Below, piece by piece: positions 33,796 through 46,626 of a DNA stretch of 64,000 nucleotides (positions are counted from its first letter, which is position 1; each line of letters opens with the position of its first letter). The position numbers and the translations under genes were made by a program. The notes under the pieces were generated by a model, which made no database searches, was not told where the DNA came from, and was given only the letters and a program-made list of their open reading frames with translations. The stretch is from Druceiella hillmani. Lineage: Eukaryota; Arthropoda; Insecta; Lepidoptera; Hepialidae. The stretch lies in assembly GCA_039881145.1 (NCBI GenBank), contig JAYKKI010000052.1:13624501-13688500 (forward strand), written 5' to 3'.

Positions 33796-34190
33796 CTGTT
33801 AAATAGCATTGCTTTATTCACATGTTTTTATATTTCAATTGTCTAAAAAATTACAGAATAGTTTTACGTACTATGAAATAAGAAACTAATTTCAAGTGTC
33901 TTGTTATCCGCACATATTTCCGTGACGTAGCCTAAACTAAACTTCTATATAAAAAATATATTTCACATTAAACTTTGAAGTACTATATCGAATGGTAAGT
34001 CGCTTATTTTGTTATGAATATGCCTCAGAACACAATATTTACACTTGTGGATTAAATATTTAAACCACAAAAAACAATTAAATTAATAAAGAACCATCCG
34101 TTAACCGATATTTCAGAACAAGACATTCGAACATACAAAGGACCCGTTAAAATGAACACTTTTCTAGATATATGTCTCTAATGTAATGGG
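33520..34190. other. AT-rich stretch with a (TA)n array at 33746-33792
   Basis: The array is about 47 bp of TA dinucleotides between gaattctc and ttgtctg. The rest has no gene I can support. Confidence 0.6.
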
Positions 34191-34194
34191 ACAC

Positions 34195-34365
34195 GCTGAG
34201 ATGTTCGTATAAATTAACCTTACTGTCGCCTCAAACAGACACCCGCCGACCGTCTTCATTACAATTCCCTCCGATGATTAGACAACGCATTGTCCAAGGC
34301 GAATTATGCAAATTGTTCATTGTTCGTTGCATTTATTATAATTTTTGAATTATAATTAGGATTAT
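34195..34365. promoter_or_regulatory. Candidate enhancer core: POU octamer with two Sox-type sites
   Basis: A unique island of balanced composition. ATGCAAAT (34306-34313), the POU-domain octamer, is directly followed by two ATTGTTC heptamers (34312-34318 and 34319-34325) that fit the Sox core, with a further cattgtcc at about 34289. A 9-bp inverted repeat attataatt/aattataat (34335-34356) lies just downstream. POU and SoxB proteins bind composite sites of this kind in animal neural enhancers. Whether this site is functional is inference. Confidence 0.35.
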
Positions 34366-35421
34366 TATTATAAACGATCAAAATTAGGGTCTGATGAACA
34401 AATTATACTGTCATTATCTAACAATTTAATTTTGTTCTAAAAAGTTACTTTGCTTCGTCGGAGTTTTGTGGGTAGAGCTTTTGTAGAAATAATACCAAAG
34501 TTAAACGTGGGTGTAAGGTTATGTTACTGTTTGTTTGAAAGACTGTGCCCGTTCTAGGGGTGGACCTTTTAAATGGTTGCCTTTTTTATTAAACATCTAC
34601 ATATTAAATTTTATCCTTTTATTACGACTTTTGTTTTTGATTTTTGTCTTCAAAATCTTATTCATTATTAGCAATAAAGTGAGCAATTACTAGGGAGATA
34701 AATTTATTAGACGGAGAATTAAATTTTTCTCTTCTAAGTAATGACAATCTTAGCATTACTCTTAGAATAATTGGAAAATAGTAATCACAAAATAATAATA
34801 ATATTTTATTGGATATACTATATAGTTCAATATAAAATAAGCTAAGTTAAAACTTTGCACTTTTTAACTTATAAATAAGGTAGCTTTGGAAATTTGAGTT
34901 CCATTCGACACAATGTTGTACTTTACATTTTTCTATAAAAGAAACAAATCAAGTCCTAAGAAACTAACACCTTATAGCCAATGTTCTTTTAACAATGTTT
35001 AATTATAAAAAAAACAATTAGAGAAGTGCCTTCCACTTCTATTCATTCTAGTCTATTTTATGCCACAAAGTGAGTTAATTTTAAATAAATATAATGAAAC
35101 ATTTATTTTGTTTTTTTTTAAAAGCAAAGTATAGAAAAATAAAATGTTTTTGAAAAAATAAGCACCAAATTCTCATTCAACTTAGGGAGCTGAAAATTAT
35201 AAAATAATGATAATACAAGTACCCAGTCGGAACTTTTGTGGTAAATCTTTTGTGATAAATTTGAAAAAATTCCTTTTTTATTTTGTTTGAAGATAAGAAA
35301 CCTGTGACAAGCAAATAGATGAATGAACGAACCATGTTGTCACACTAATATTTTTCCGTTCGAATCCTTCGCAACACAGAAACTTAAACAACAACGCAGA
35401 AACTTAAAAGGCAAAAAAGAA
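34366..35421. other. AT-rich stretch, little recognised
   Basis: Near 35285-35350 cctgtgacaagcaaatagat followed by gaatgaacgaacc resembles a degraded gacagac-type element tail. No gene. Confidence 0.35.
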
Positions 35422-36471
35422 ACAGTTGTAATTGTCCAGTAACTTGAAACGAAGTTCTGCGCCGCTACCGTATACCTTCATTTTTTTGACGCAAAAACAT
35501 CTGTAAAATCGATGCTGTGTGAGGAACAACAATCGCGCACAAATAAACAACAGTTTCTGTCGAAATAATTTCAAACCGCAATAACTCCCTCAAAAATAAA
35601 TACAGCATCGCCACCAAGATATTATTTTAAAGAGGATTAAAGAGAGCCTGACGTCGCAAAACGCAAACATGCAAAGTGAATCTAAAATTATCCACCGGTA
35701 AATTCGACTTTTGTAATATGTGTTCAAATGATTTCAAAGCCGTATGTATCATAATTTTCTTATTACCATCACATCACACATATCACCGAAAGTAAGTCGA
35801 AAATAAATTACAAAATGGAAACAAAAATTAATCAAAACAAACATTTTATAATTTTAAAATGCTATATACGGCAGACAATTTTAGGAAATAACCACGATAA
35901 TGGCGGACTTCAAGAAAGGTGAAGTTTCTAATTTAATCTGTATTTGTTACTTCATATCTCTAGCATTACTCCACCAATTTAGATGATTCTGTTTTTATTT
36001 GGAACGATTAATTTTCCGTATGATTCCATGAAAATTTGAATAGAATCTGTATATGAGTACGGAAGACAAATGATAAATCTTTTAATTTACATTAAACTTC
36101 CTTTCGTTAAATACAGAGTTTAAATCCTGTTTTGAAATTATTTGAGTACCTCTTACAAATGTTATATTTACCGGTGGAAAATGGTGGGTTCACTTTGCAT
36201 GTTCGTACTTCACTACGTCCGGCCCCAGAGTAGTACTAGCATTGGTAAAATTTCATCCTCTTTAAAATGAGACCAAGATTGCAGCACTGTGTCTATTTTT
36301 AGCCGAGTTATTGCGGTTTGAATTTACTTCGACAGAAACTGTCGCTTGTTTAGGCGCGATTGCCTCCCAACACACGGCATCCATTTTAAAAACGTTTTTG
36401 CTTTAAAAAAAACAAAAGAATGCAGTAGTGGGAAAGGTCTTCGTTTGAAATTACGGGATAGTTGTAACTGT
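35422..36471. mobile_element. Large imperfect inverted repeat, arms about 325-350 bp
   Basis: The left arm (35422-35745) and the reverse complement of the right arm (36121-36471) align throughout. Shared blocks are acagtt..aa.t, aaacgaag, gcaaaaac, caatcgcgc, acagtttctgtcga, ttcaaaccgcaataactc, ttttaaagagga, acatgcaaagtgaa, tccaccggtaaat, and then tttgtaa, tcaaat.atttcaaa. The spacer is about 375 bp of AT-rich DNA. The arms are GC-richer than the surroundings and not coding. They are either the ends of a foldback-type element or two copies of one dispersed repeat in opposite orientation. Confidence 0.78.
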
Positions 36472-38284
36472 GATGCTTTCGTGTATAGGTTTCCATATCT
36501 GAACCGAATAGTATTACTGTGACAACATCATTTGTCTATCCATCTATCTGTCTTTTCACAGGCTTCTAACTTCTAAACAAAATAAGACAGGTACTCGAAA
36601 TTCACAAATAATAAGAATTTTCTCGACTCAAAACTAGTTCAAATTATTTTAAATGGTATTTAAAATGATTTGAAATTAAATATCAAGGGGTCTCCCCCAT
36701 ATATTAAAAGATGCTTTAAAAAAATTATGTATATTTAATCAAAGCTATCATTAATCTAATTTAATGGCGTCCATAATAACTATCGCACATTTAGGACACG
36801 TAACATAACTTTAACCTAAACTCGTAACGTTAATCTAGCAAATTCTAATAAAAGACCTCTTTAAAGCTTAATTTTTTGTAAATATATCCTTGTAGTAAAC
36901 AGGTGTTTATGACATGGGAATATCCAACATTTTTAAAAGACTTATTCAACGATAGCTTAGACAATGGTGCCTACAAATAAAATACATATAATAAATGCTT
37001 ATTAAATAAAACGATTACTTCTACGTGTTTATACCTTTAGTAACACCAGATGTCTTTTGATTTAGATTTACCATCTTCCTATCAACACGTGAACTGTATA
37101 TGGTTTAGCAAATTTAAAATTTATGAATTTTACTAATAACTAATCCACTTGTTTTGTAATGTAAAAGTTTATTGCATTTTTAAAGTTTTATGAATATGTA
37201 ATAAAGGTAGAATTTTATTTTTTTAGTAATATGGATATATAATGATATAGATATATTTCCTAAATGTTTATAGTCGATATTTTTTTAATTTAATCAGATC
37301 CTTAATTTTTTAATTTAAATATATAATAAAGTATTCTACTAAGCTTATTTCAAGAAATAGCATTCGAAAATTTTTTTACATTGAAAAACGACGATTTGGT
37401 GTACCATCAAAATAACTGTCTTTATTTCAATTTCGTAATCAGGTATTTACCAAAAACGTTAGTAAATGGGAAATTTTATTTCAGATCAAATATTTCTTAT
37501 AACCGAACAAATATAGAAAAAAGGAGAACAAATATTATAAATACAAAATTAATAAATGCAAAATATTTTTTAAAAATTCAGGATATTTTCACGTCCGGCA
37601 AAGACTCTGCAGGCAATATATTTACATAGTGGGAAAATATATTAATATTTTGGAACTACAAATAGAGATACTGCGTGCATTTACTGTAAACGTTTATTTG
37701 TACAATTGTGTATAAAGTCCCTGTAATCCAAATTCTACCCGTTCTTTACAGGTTCATTTTAAAAGAGACCGCTACGAAATGTGAGTGAAAAAGTGCTACG
37801 AAATAGAGAAATTTAATTATTTTGTTTATAAAATTACTGAATATAAATTAATATATCGTTTTAAAAATAATTTCAAAACTGAAGAAATTATTATATATAC
37901 TTTATATAAAAGTAAAAAATATTTTTTTCACAGGATACAAAATATGTGATATTAGGTACTTTATGCATCTTTTTATAAACCTTTGGCTTCACTGGTTTTA
38001 TGTAAGACGATAATGGAAAGAATAAAACTTTATAAACACCAAAGAATCTATATCCAGTCGTTACAGACTTATCGTAAAACAATAAATTTATTTTTCAGTA
38101 ATTTCAAAACCAAAATTGCAATAAAAATTTCAAAATGCAATCGAAAAAAAAACCTGAGAAAGTTGTTTCTATGTTTGTTATCATATTTTTGTTAATGTTC
38201 AAAGTTAGAATCATGCGAATCAAAATCTGAATTGAGAAATATCAGGACTCTGCGAGATATGGAAAAATGTCACAAAACGTAAAA
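36472..38284. other. Long AT-rich stretch, nothing recognised
   Basis: About 1.8 kb. Frames at 37381-37629, 37891-38082 and 37983-38195 have AT-biased composition and no domain; I regard them as chance. Confidence 0.4.
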
Positions 38285-38463
38285 AAAATACGCAATTGAT
38301 GCATATGTTGGACTTATTTCTAGGAGAGCGATCTCTTGCAGCCAACCAAAACAACAGTCCAGCATCGCTCGAAGTGCACTCGGAAATCGAACCTGGGGCC
38401 CCGTGGTGTTAATGGCCGTATACTTGTGAACACCCCAACGGACCACGATGACCACATTCACTC
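38285..38463 (-). mobile_element. tRNA-derived SINE, copy 2
   Basis: On the minus strand: gtggtcatcgtggtccgttg (A-box region), caagtatacggcc, then aggttcgatttccg (B box), cttcgagcgatgctggactg and ggttggctgcaagagatcgc. The order and wording match copy 1 at 1630-1865. This copy has the better B box. The tRNA-like head is about 75 bp, the body about 50 bp and the tail about 50 bp. No target-site duplication was fixed. Confidence 0.75.
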
Positions 38464-38875
38464 GTGATTAATGAAATCTCTCTCGGGGCTTTCTATTTTT
38501 TTATTATATCTCAATTAGTATTTATTTTAACGGTCGAAGAAACAGAAGAAACCTTTGGTTTAAAAAACGGATCTTTCCATTAATGGATTATATAAATAAA
38601 TAAGTATATACGCATATATACAAATACTTATGAGTTAAATATATTTTTCTATCACAAATTTTTGTCTTCCCCTAATTTCTATCTTCCTTTCTTTTCGACC
38701 TTCATAATACGACTATGAATGTATTATAAAAATCTCCTAGCCACAGTTCGAAGCTTGCATTATAGTTTCAATAAAAATATTCATTAATTAAAAATTTACA
38801 CGCGTTAATAAATGCAAGGTACATGAATGAACGTACTTATGTAAATATATAAAGATTGGATGAACCTTTTCTTTA
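38464..38875. other. AT-rich stretch, nothing recognised
   Basis: No gene or array noticed. Confidence 0.4.
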
Positions 38876-38879
38876 TTTC

Positions 38880-39240
38880 AAGCCGTTCAGAATCGTCACT
38901 TGAAAAATGATGGCGATGCGAGGTGCGAAACTCGAAGGCGAAAAAACCACAAGATAAATTCATTTACCGCACCAGTCACCTCCGAATTCGGAAAAGCTCG
39001 TCCGCCTATTTGTTACTTAACGCAATAACAGCGGCCGACGACGGGCGTTTTTCCAACGGCCAAGCGCCATTTGTCGAAATACGCCATTTCGTCAATAATT
39101 ATTTCCGCGCTATTTCCGGCGACGCCATTGTGCGGGTACATCCGGTTTCCCATTTCAATGGCGCAGGATTCGCTGGAAATTAGAACGTTGCCGCGTGCGC
39201 TGGCAACAATTTTTTTCGCACTTTTCAAACTAGTTTAGCA
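38880..39240. other. GC-richer, CpG-rich unique island
   Basis: One of the strongest composition islands in the window (aacagcggccgacgacgggc, ttccggcgacgccattgtgc). Open frames overlap on both strands (38923-39183 plus, 39013-39228 minus), which is usual for GC-rich non-coding DNA and argues against either being real. It contains a homeodomain-type caataattat and a cgaaatacgccatttcg dyad (about 39076-39092). Candidate conserved regulatory element; an exon is less likely. Confidence 0.38.
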
Positions 39241-39594
39241 TAAAGAGAGTAACTTTTTTCTGTCGAGGTTTTGTTTATTGACGACTCGTAGATTTAACGT
39301 GGTATTTATTAAGAAATACAATCGCTTACCACATTCCTTCTAATTGGTAACTGACTTTGTGTTTGCCCGTTGGATACATTTCATTGCATATTTTATTAAT
39401 AAACTTAGCGATGGTCTAAATTAAACTATGTTTTTTTAAATTTTCAATAGAACAACATTTGGGTGCAGAAAAATCTATAAGTAACATTTAATATACAGAA
39501 AATATTCTCAGCATGCTAAAGTAAGATTGGAAACTAAATTAAAAATGACTTGCATTACAGGTATTTCAATTATATTAGTATGAAATTAGTTTGC

Positions 39595-39641
<47 letters not shown>

Positions 39642-40655
39642 TTAAATTTTCCTATAATAAATATTACCCAAATGTTGTGTATTTCATTTTGAAAAATGTA
39701 ATTTAAATTCACATACTTTTGCCAAAAAAGTTTTGGTTTTTAACTCAAAAATCTTCATAAAAAAAACAAAGAGATAATTATTTAAAAGAGAACACATGCT
39801 TTTTTCTGAACATCGAAATTGTTTGTTTTTGTCTTCATACAATAGTATATACATTCTGTATACAATAGAATATACACTTGTACAATAGTAACACATTTGT
39901 AATAATTGTCATTAATTGGTTCGTGATTCAATTAATGAACTTTACTGTTACATATGTTAATATATTGTATTGTTATTAATGGAATCATAATGGGATTATC
40001 TACTCGAATATATGTTGGAATGCATAAATTAATTAAATATTTAAAATATTTTACTTCTCTTAGAATACATAAAAGAAGTTTCAGTATAGATTCAGTATTT
40101 AAGTATTTATTACATAACTACAAAACCTGACTATTTACTAAACTATTCTATGACATGACTATGCATTTTACAAAAAGGCTATATTTCGTAAATATTTTTT
40201 GTATTACTAATTAGCACTAAGGTAAACATTTGCGCGACAAATGACTGATATCGAATCTTTAAGAATTTTATTGATATTTTCATTTATTGATAGATACACT
40301 AAATGTATCAAAATTTCTAACGGATTAAATATGGCAAAGGATATATGAGTCACGCTCATGTAGAGGAAAAAATTTCGATGTATTGTTAAACTTGTTGAAA
40401 TTGTTGTACTGATATATAAGTGTTGAAATTGTTATGCTGTTATGTTATTGTTATGCTGATAGTTATTCTGTAGATTCTTTTAATAATAACTACTTTTCTA
40501 TAAAACCATTTTAATCAAAAATTAGTATTAATAAAAGAATTTCCACAATATACACATTAGATTTTATAATTGTTTATCGCCTTTATTTTCACTATATACT
40601 TTTTTTAAATAATCTGTTTTTCAACCCATTTTTTAAAGCATATAAGAACGTATAC
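39241..40655. other. AT-rich stretch with a (TA)n array at 39600-39637
   Basis: Besides the 38-bp TA array, there are small local repetitions of tacaatag(t/a)atatac (about 39838-39890) and gttgaaattgtt(g/a) (40390-40440). No gene. Confidence 0.55.
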
Positions 40656-40658
40656 AGA

Positions 40659-40676
40659 ACACACACACACACACAG

Positions 40677-40739
<63 letters not shown>
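40659..40739. repeat. (CA)n-(TA)n compound microsatellite
   Basis: acacacacacacacagacac and more CA, then about 45 bp of TA repeats. Confidence 0.96.
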
Positions 40740-40740
<1 letters not shown>

Positions 40741-43536
40741 AATATCGCAAATGCATGTTGCAACGAATTTAATTTTTGTTTCTTTTCCTTATCTAACGAA
40801 AGTCTTAGGCGCTTTCCACTTTATCAAAACCATTTTCCATTACATTCATCTGAGAGTATTAATGTTAGAACTCATCATCACCTAAACGTTCTTCCTTTAG
40901 GCGATAAATTTTTCACTTAAAAATGTACTCAAAAGGTACATCTGAATAAAACAATAATTAAAGAAAATCCTCCATATTTTAGAGGGTTTCTTTATATTTA
41001 AATAAAACGACAATAACAGAGCTTTCCTGTCATAATTTCGTCATTATGATATATATTTAAAAATTTAAAAAATAATACATGTAAAATTAAATTATTAATA
41101 CTTGAAATAATGAAATTTCTAGTTCCAAATTAATTATAGGTTTTTAAGTTTAATAGACACATAAAGAAAATTATATTTTTTTCTTATGAAACTAATATTA
41201 ATTCAGATACTTGATGAGAAAGGAAAAATAGTGATTTAATTTATAATTAATGTTATTTTGAAAATAATGAATGTTAAAATTAACGAATTAATTCGAAAAA
41301 ATGGCGTGAAAAGAAACTCATTACGTTACATAAATAAATATATTGCAGTTTTTTTCTGAAATGTACTTTTTAAATCAAAACGCTGAAATGAAATTATGTA
41401 AACATAAATACGTACATATTGTCAGATTTTTATCTTCAAAGGGGTGATCATCAAATGATGTGATCATATTATTAAAAATTACTTTATCGAGTAAATAATT
41501 CATTCATATATTCAGATAAAATTTATAACCTTACATATTTAAGATGATGCTTGTGATAACATTACGTCTATCATTTCTATTATGGCTGTAAGGTGAAATT
41601 TAGCAAGTCATCCTTTCCATTGTCAGTCCATTATATTCTTTGCCAGTTTTTCTGGACACGTAATAATAATTTAAATAATTTTAATCAAAATTATAATATC
41701 AAACTGAATAGATTACACGGCGACTATAATAATAATTGATGTAAGCTTTTGAATTGAGCTTTGTGCTTATTTCGATAAATATTCATGAGATCAATTTAAG
41801 CTTCCGGCTTCAATGACGAGATAATAGACATTTACATGTATATATATCTTGGATAGAATATAAGGGAATATAATTACATAATAGCATAATTATACATGGC
41901 TTGTATCTACACAGTGTACGTCATTTTCAATTAGAAGAGTTTGAAGTTCGGCAATAAAATTTATATTGAAAAATGCAATTTTAATTTGCCAGTTTTTCTA
42001 TTTATTTTTCCTATCGTACTAGCAATAAATGGTAAGATCAAATATTTATTATAATTTATTTATTTCTTATTTTAATTGTCTAATCCAAATTTTTAAGCAG
42101 CAATTCTTTGTAAATCGTAGGTATCCATAATAAAGTTTTTCTTTTAAACTTTTTTTTGTGTCGTATAATCATTAGTTTTTTTACTAATAATACGATAGAT
42201 CTTTTCGTGATTTGATTTCGTAAAAACGAAAAAAAAATATATATTTTGAAAACAACGAATATTGTTGTTATTACCTTCTATGTTTTAGAAAAATAATACG
42301 TAGAAAAATATCAATTAATTTATAATTTATTGTGTGTTAGAAGTTACGCAATCTTTTATTTGTAAAACAAATAAGAAAAATTCTATTTCCCTAAATTAAA
42401 ATTATTCAAATGATCTGTACCGCTAGCCTCATTATCTCCTTATTTTGAAGTAAAAACTATTTTTTTCCACTAAATTCTACAGTCACTATTTAAACCGATG
42501 GTTCCTTATATTTATAGTTTTTAATAAAGTTCTATTATAGTTTTTAAATAAAAGTTTGTTCTGGGAAACAAATATATGCAGATGTCCTAATTAATATAAT
42601 AAATGCTATAACATAATGAAATTATAATTAGGTTTGTTTGTTCAATTGTTTACTTATTTGTTGCACTTTCACAGCTCAATTATTCAACCAAATTTTAAAA
42701 ACTTTGGCATATATATAGTTTTTATTGAAAATAAATATAGAATATCTTTTATTCTAGGTAAAACTAATCACACGTAATTGAAGCCGTAGGCAACAGTTAC
42801 TTTATGTACATACACACACATCAGCACACATACATATTTATTACAATATTATATTGTTTCCTTTGTTTCCTTCACTCATGTTCTCAATAATATTATTTTC
42901 TTTGAGTCCTTTGTGCGTCATAAACAATTTTACCACATTTTCTGGTATCTGATACCGATAGTTTTTATCTCAAAAGTGATAACAGGTATATTCCTGTACT
43001 AAAATTTAATTTATTTCAACTGTAATTTTATTTAAAAAATCGCAATCAATGCTTCTTGTAAACTGTTGAATAAATAGTAATTATTGATTAACGAGAAAAT
43101 AATCAATTTTCACGATTATGTAGTTGTTTTATTGAATTTTCATCCCTTATATTTCAAGTATTGTTCTTTATTTATAATTCAAAAGTAGAATACAAGGCGC
43201 AACCCCACTGCTGTTTAGATGTAGTGGGTAATGTGCAGACAGAGTGTGTACCATGATGCGCCAATATGAGGAGAAAATATGCAGCAACTGCTGACACATA
43301 ACATTTCGATTAATGATTGGTAATATCGAAATTAACAATTAAAATAAGCAACATAATGAAATTTGTGGTTTAAAAAATCCAGATAGAAAAAGCTTTAATA
43401 AAAAATATAAATAACAACAATAAAATTTAACAAACGAAAACAAAACTTTATAAAATAAGTTTCTAATTTCGTATTAAAAACAGGACGTGAATAACTGTAA
43501 TAGGGTTCTAAAAGACTTCTAATGAAGGTACACAAA
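40740..43536. other. 2.8 kb AT-rich stretch, nothing recognised
   Basis: The longest featureless stretch. A small balanced patch lies at about 43195-43270 (gcgcaaccccactgctgttt, gtgtaccatgatgcgccaat). No gene, array or element ends that I can support. Confidence 0.4.
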
Positions 43537-43624
43537 AGTTATGTTTTCATAGCGTAAAATACAATAATTCGATAAAAGTTATATTTTCATAGCGTAAAAT
43601 ACAATAATTCAATATTTCGATAAA
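43537..43624 (+). repeat. About 42-bp tandem duplication
   Basis: agttatgttttcatagcgta, aaatacaataattcgataaa is followed by agttatattttcatagcgta, aaatacaataattcaatatt, tcgataaa. Confidence 0.85.
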
Positions 43625-44092
43625 ATTGTCATAGCTTACTTTACTTAAATTGTTATAGTATATTTGTAATCGTTTTTTAATTGATCTATGTTCTTTTTAA
43701 TTGCATGTGGGTCGTATAATTTTTTGGTCCTTTTTTTTAAGAAACTCGACTCTTTAATTTTTCAGTCAATTTATTTCATTAATATGTATATTTCATATTT
43801 TTATTTTTCATTAAAAAACAATAAATCAATAAATGTGTCATAGGTTACGAAAGAAGCCTAGATGATAAATGGTTTTTTTTAAATTTATTTATATCATTTT
43901 AAATTTCATACGTTATTTTTTTTTGAAGAAGAAGACCGACTTATTTTTTTAATCAGTTTATTAGATTAATATTTTTATTTCCATATCGTTTATTTCCATA
44001 TAGTTTATCAAGAGCAGTTTCAATGAATAACGAAAATGCAGTTAAAAAATTTGTAAATTAATTGCCGTATTCTTAATGATTTCCAGTTTGCT
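43625..44092. other. AT-rich stretch, nothing recognised
   Basis: Poly-T runs only. Confidence 0.4.
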
Positions 44093-44949
44093 ATTGAGAT
44101 CAGAGTACTGTCCAATGTAAATCCATCACACTTTTTAGATCTAGAATAATCTTAGTTGTAGTTATTTATTTTAAGTTTGGTATTGAATATATTTGGCATT
44201 AATTTTGTAAAAATTAATTATTCACAATTAAATGAAACTATTCTGGTCACAATATTAAGACTGGCTCCGTTAATACCTTCTTATGATTGCTACTTTATTA
44301 ATCATTCTTATGACATTTGACTTTATCGGTAACTTTAATTCTATGCACTTTGAAGTACTTATTAACTGTTAAAACTAGTATTTGCTTTTTAGTTTCCATT
44401 TTATACACTTACGATATTATCTTTTGAGTATTAAGTTCTTATTCAGCAATACTATTTTATAAAAATCCCAATCTAAATATTGTCTCACCTAGGTGTTTTT
44501 CAAATTTTATTGATCTCAATCTCTCTCTGATTGGTTAGTGAGCTTGCGAAATTTTGTCTCACTTAGGTGATTTTCAAATTTTATATTGTCTCACTTAGGT
44601 GATTTTCAAATTTTAGTGATCTCAATCTCTCTATATTGTCTCACTTAGGTGATTTTCAAATTTTAGTGATCTCAATCTCTCTCTGATTGGTTAGTGAGCT
44701 TGCGAAATATTGTCTCACTTAGGTGATTTTCAATTTTTTTAGTGATCTCAATCTCTCTCTGATTGGTTAGTGAGCTTGCGAAAATATTAAACAATCTCTG
44801 GCAGTATCAGACTATAGAAACGAACAATCAATGCTTTTTTTCCATAAAATTATACTTCTCAATAAAATATGAGACTTGTAAAAATTAATGCGGTTTTTTC
44901 TCCATCAGACTTTTTAGAATGTACATTGGACAGTACTCTGATCTCAATT
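44093..44949. mobile_element. Block bounded by perfect 27-bp inverted repeats
   Basis: The 27 bases at 44093-44119 (attgagatcagagtactgtc and on) are the exact reverse complement of 44923-44949 (ending gacagtactctgatctcaat). Just inside each arm lies a tccatca(c/g)actttttaga string in the same orientation (44122-44139 and 44902-44919), so the ends are not simple mirror images. The 800-bp interior holds the minisatellite at 44481-44785 and no coding frame. It may be a non-autonomous transposon or a rearranged pair of repeats. No target-site duplication is visible. Confidence 0.6.
44481..44785 (+). repeat. Minisatellite with a cacctaggtg palindrome and length variants
   Basis: The full unit (about 74 bp) runs tgtctcacttaggtgatttt, caaattttagtgatctcaat, ctctctctgattggttagtg, agcttgcgaaatat. 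Starts are at 44481, 44555, 44587, 44637 and 44711. Units 2 and 3 are shortened to 32 and 50 bp by deletion of the 3' part. The first unit contains the perfect 10-bp palindrome cacctaggtg. Confidence 0.9.
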
Positions 44950-46620
44950 CCTATATTGGTAAAAATTTTGATACGCTAATTAACTAAAATCACATCTGGC
45001 AGCTTGAAGTAAATAACATTAGTTATAGATTTGTTTGAATATTTCATTACCTAGAGAGAATTAAAAGTGATATTTGCTTGTGTCAATTAGTTTCACCATT
45101 CAAACTAGGTAGTGAAATTATTTGAAAAGCAAGAAAATAAATAATATCTTTATATACTATACGAAAAATTGCTTAAATCAAATGGAAATTTTGTTCAAAT
45201 CTATTATTCGCTATATTTTTTCAAGTTAACTCTAAAGATCTTGCTGAAAATATACACGCGAGATTTGATACAGAAACTTTGAATATGGTATGGTGATAAG
45301 GTATATTTATCCCTATAAATTTTGGCAGTTAACAGTCAAAAATATTTAGAGACTACAAAAATAATCAAAGACTCAAATTTGGTTTTTTATGTTTCGTACA
45401 TTGTGCGGGATAAAAATTAATTTTTTTAAAGAATTTTACATGGGAAATTTCTAAAGATATCATTGAAAATGTTTAAAAATATTTGAAATTTACCAGATAA
45501 CTAGGGCAAGCACTTATAATTTTTTTTAAAAATTCACGATATTTTTAGATCGGTGAGATAATAAAAATAATATTAAAAATGGTGGAGTTCAATGGAAACA
45601 ATATGTACTCTTAAATTGTATGTTAGATACACTGAATGCGGAAAGCTGATAGTATGACTTCCACTTATATTTAGAATTTTTTTTAAAAGCTGAACTCTAA
45701 TAAGACTATTTACGTACATTATTCCAAGAAATCGAAAACAGAACAATGTTAAATGAGTGAATCAAATGAAAAAGAAAAGGAAAAAGTGGAAAAAAAGTTT
45801 CAAAACGAAAAAGTTTTAAAAAGAGATTCATAACCTATGAATCCGCTATCGCTTTGTATTCTAAATATTCATTGATTATGAGATATGGAAGAAGTAAAGG
45901 TTGCAAGTAAACTACAAGAATATTCGTAAATTTTGTGTTTTCCAGTTGTAAACTAAAATATTTAGCATAAATATAATTATGACTGAAAATGTAATTGTAA
46001 AGAAATTAATAAACCAACTTGTATGTTATTACTATTTAAGATGAATTTTATATTTGATTCAAAATTTTTCCAATAAGCTATCTTCAGAGTCCCATACCTC
46101 AAAAAGAATTCAGAATCGTTGTAAGTTCACTCCCGTGCCCGGCTATTCAACTATCGCAGCCATTTTTCTCAGAAACACCTTGATGAGGAAATTTGATATT
46201 TGGCATAGTAATGAATTAATCCATATAATATCATAAAAACACTTAAAAAAATTTATATGGAAATTTTATAGACGTGGCGACTATAAAATTTCAATATAAA
46301 CTCAGGACTAGAATTTTCTTTTTAAACTTCCTATATAGTAGGGGTAGCGCTGAAAGGGGTATTTATAAGGACGTCAATATTTTTTTCCCTTATTTTATCC
46401 ACCTTCAGAAATATATCAAAAAATATTTAAGATATATGTTTCTCTCCTCTTTATTTTCAAAACAACTGAACCTACAGTTTAAAAAAAACGGAATAAAAAC
46501 CGATACTAAGTTTGTAGAAAAACTGTAAGAATTATTCTAGATGTCATGTTTTTTATTCAGGTTTTTAAGATATTCACGGTAATGTATATGTGTCCGCTTC
46601 ATAATTATATTAAGTATTTT
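44950..46620. other. Long AT-rich stretch, nothing recognised
   Basis: About 1.7 kb. Frames at 46054-46236 and 46274-46528 (+) show no domain. Confidence 0.4.
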
Positions 46621-46626
46621 TAAATA

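Noticed and set aside
37381..37629. 82-codon frame
   Set aside because: Strong AT bias (Asn, Ile, Lys, Tyr), no domain and no context.
38923..39183. 86-codon open frame in the 39 kb island
   Set aside because: An overlapping minus-strand frame of similar length exists, no domain is recognisable, and GC-richer non-coding DNA opens frames by chance.
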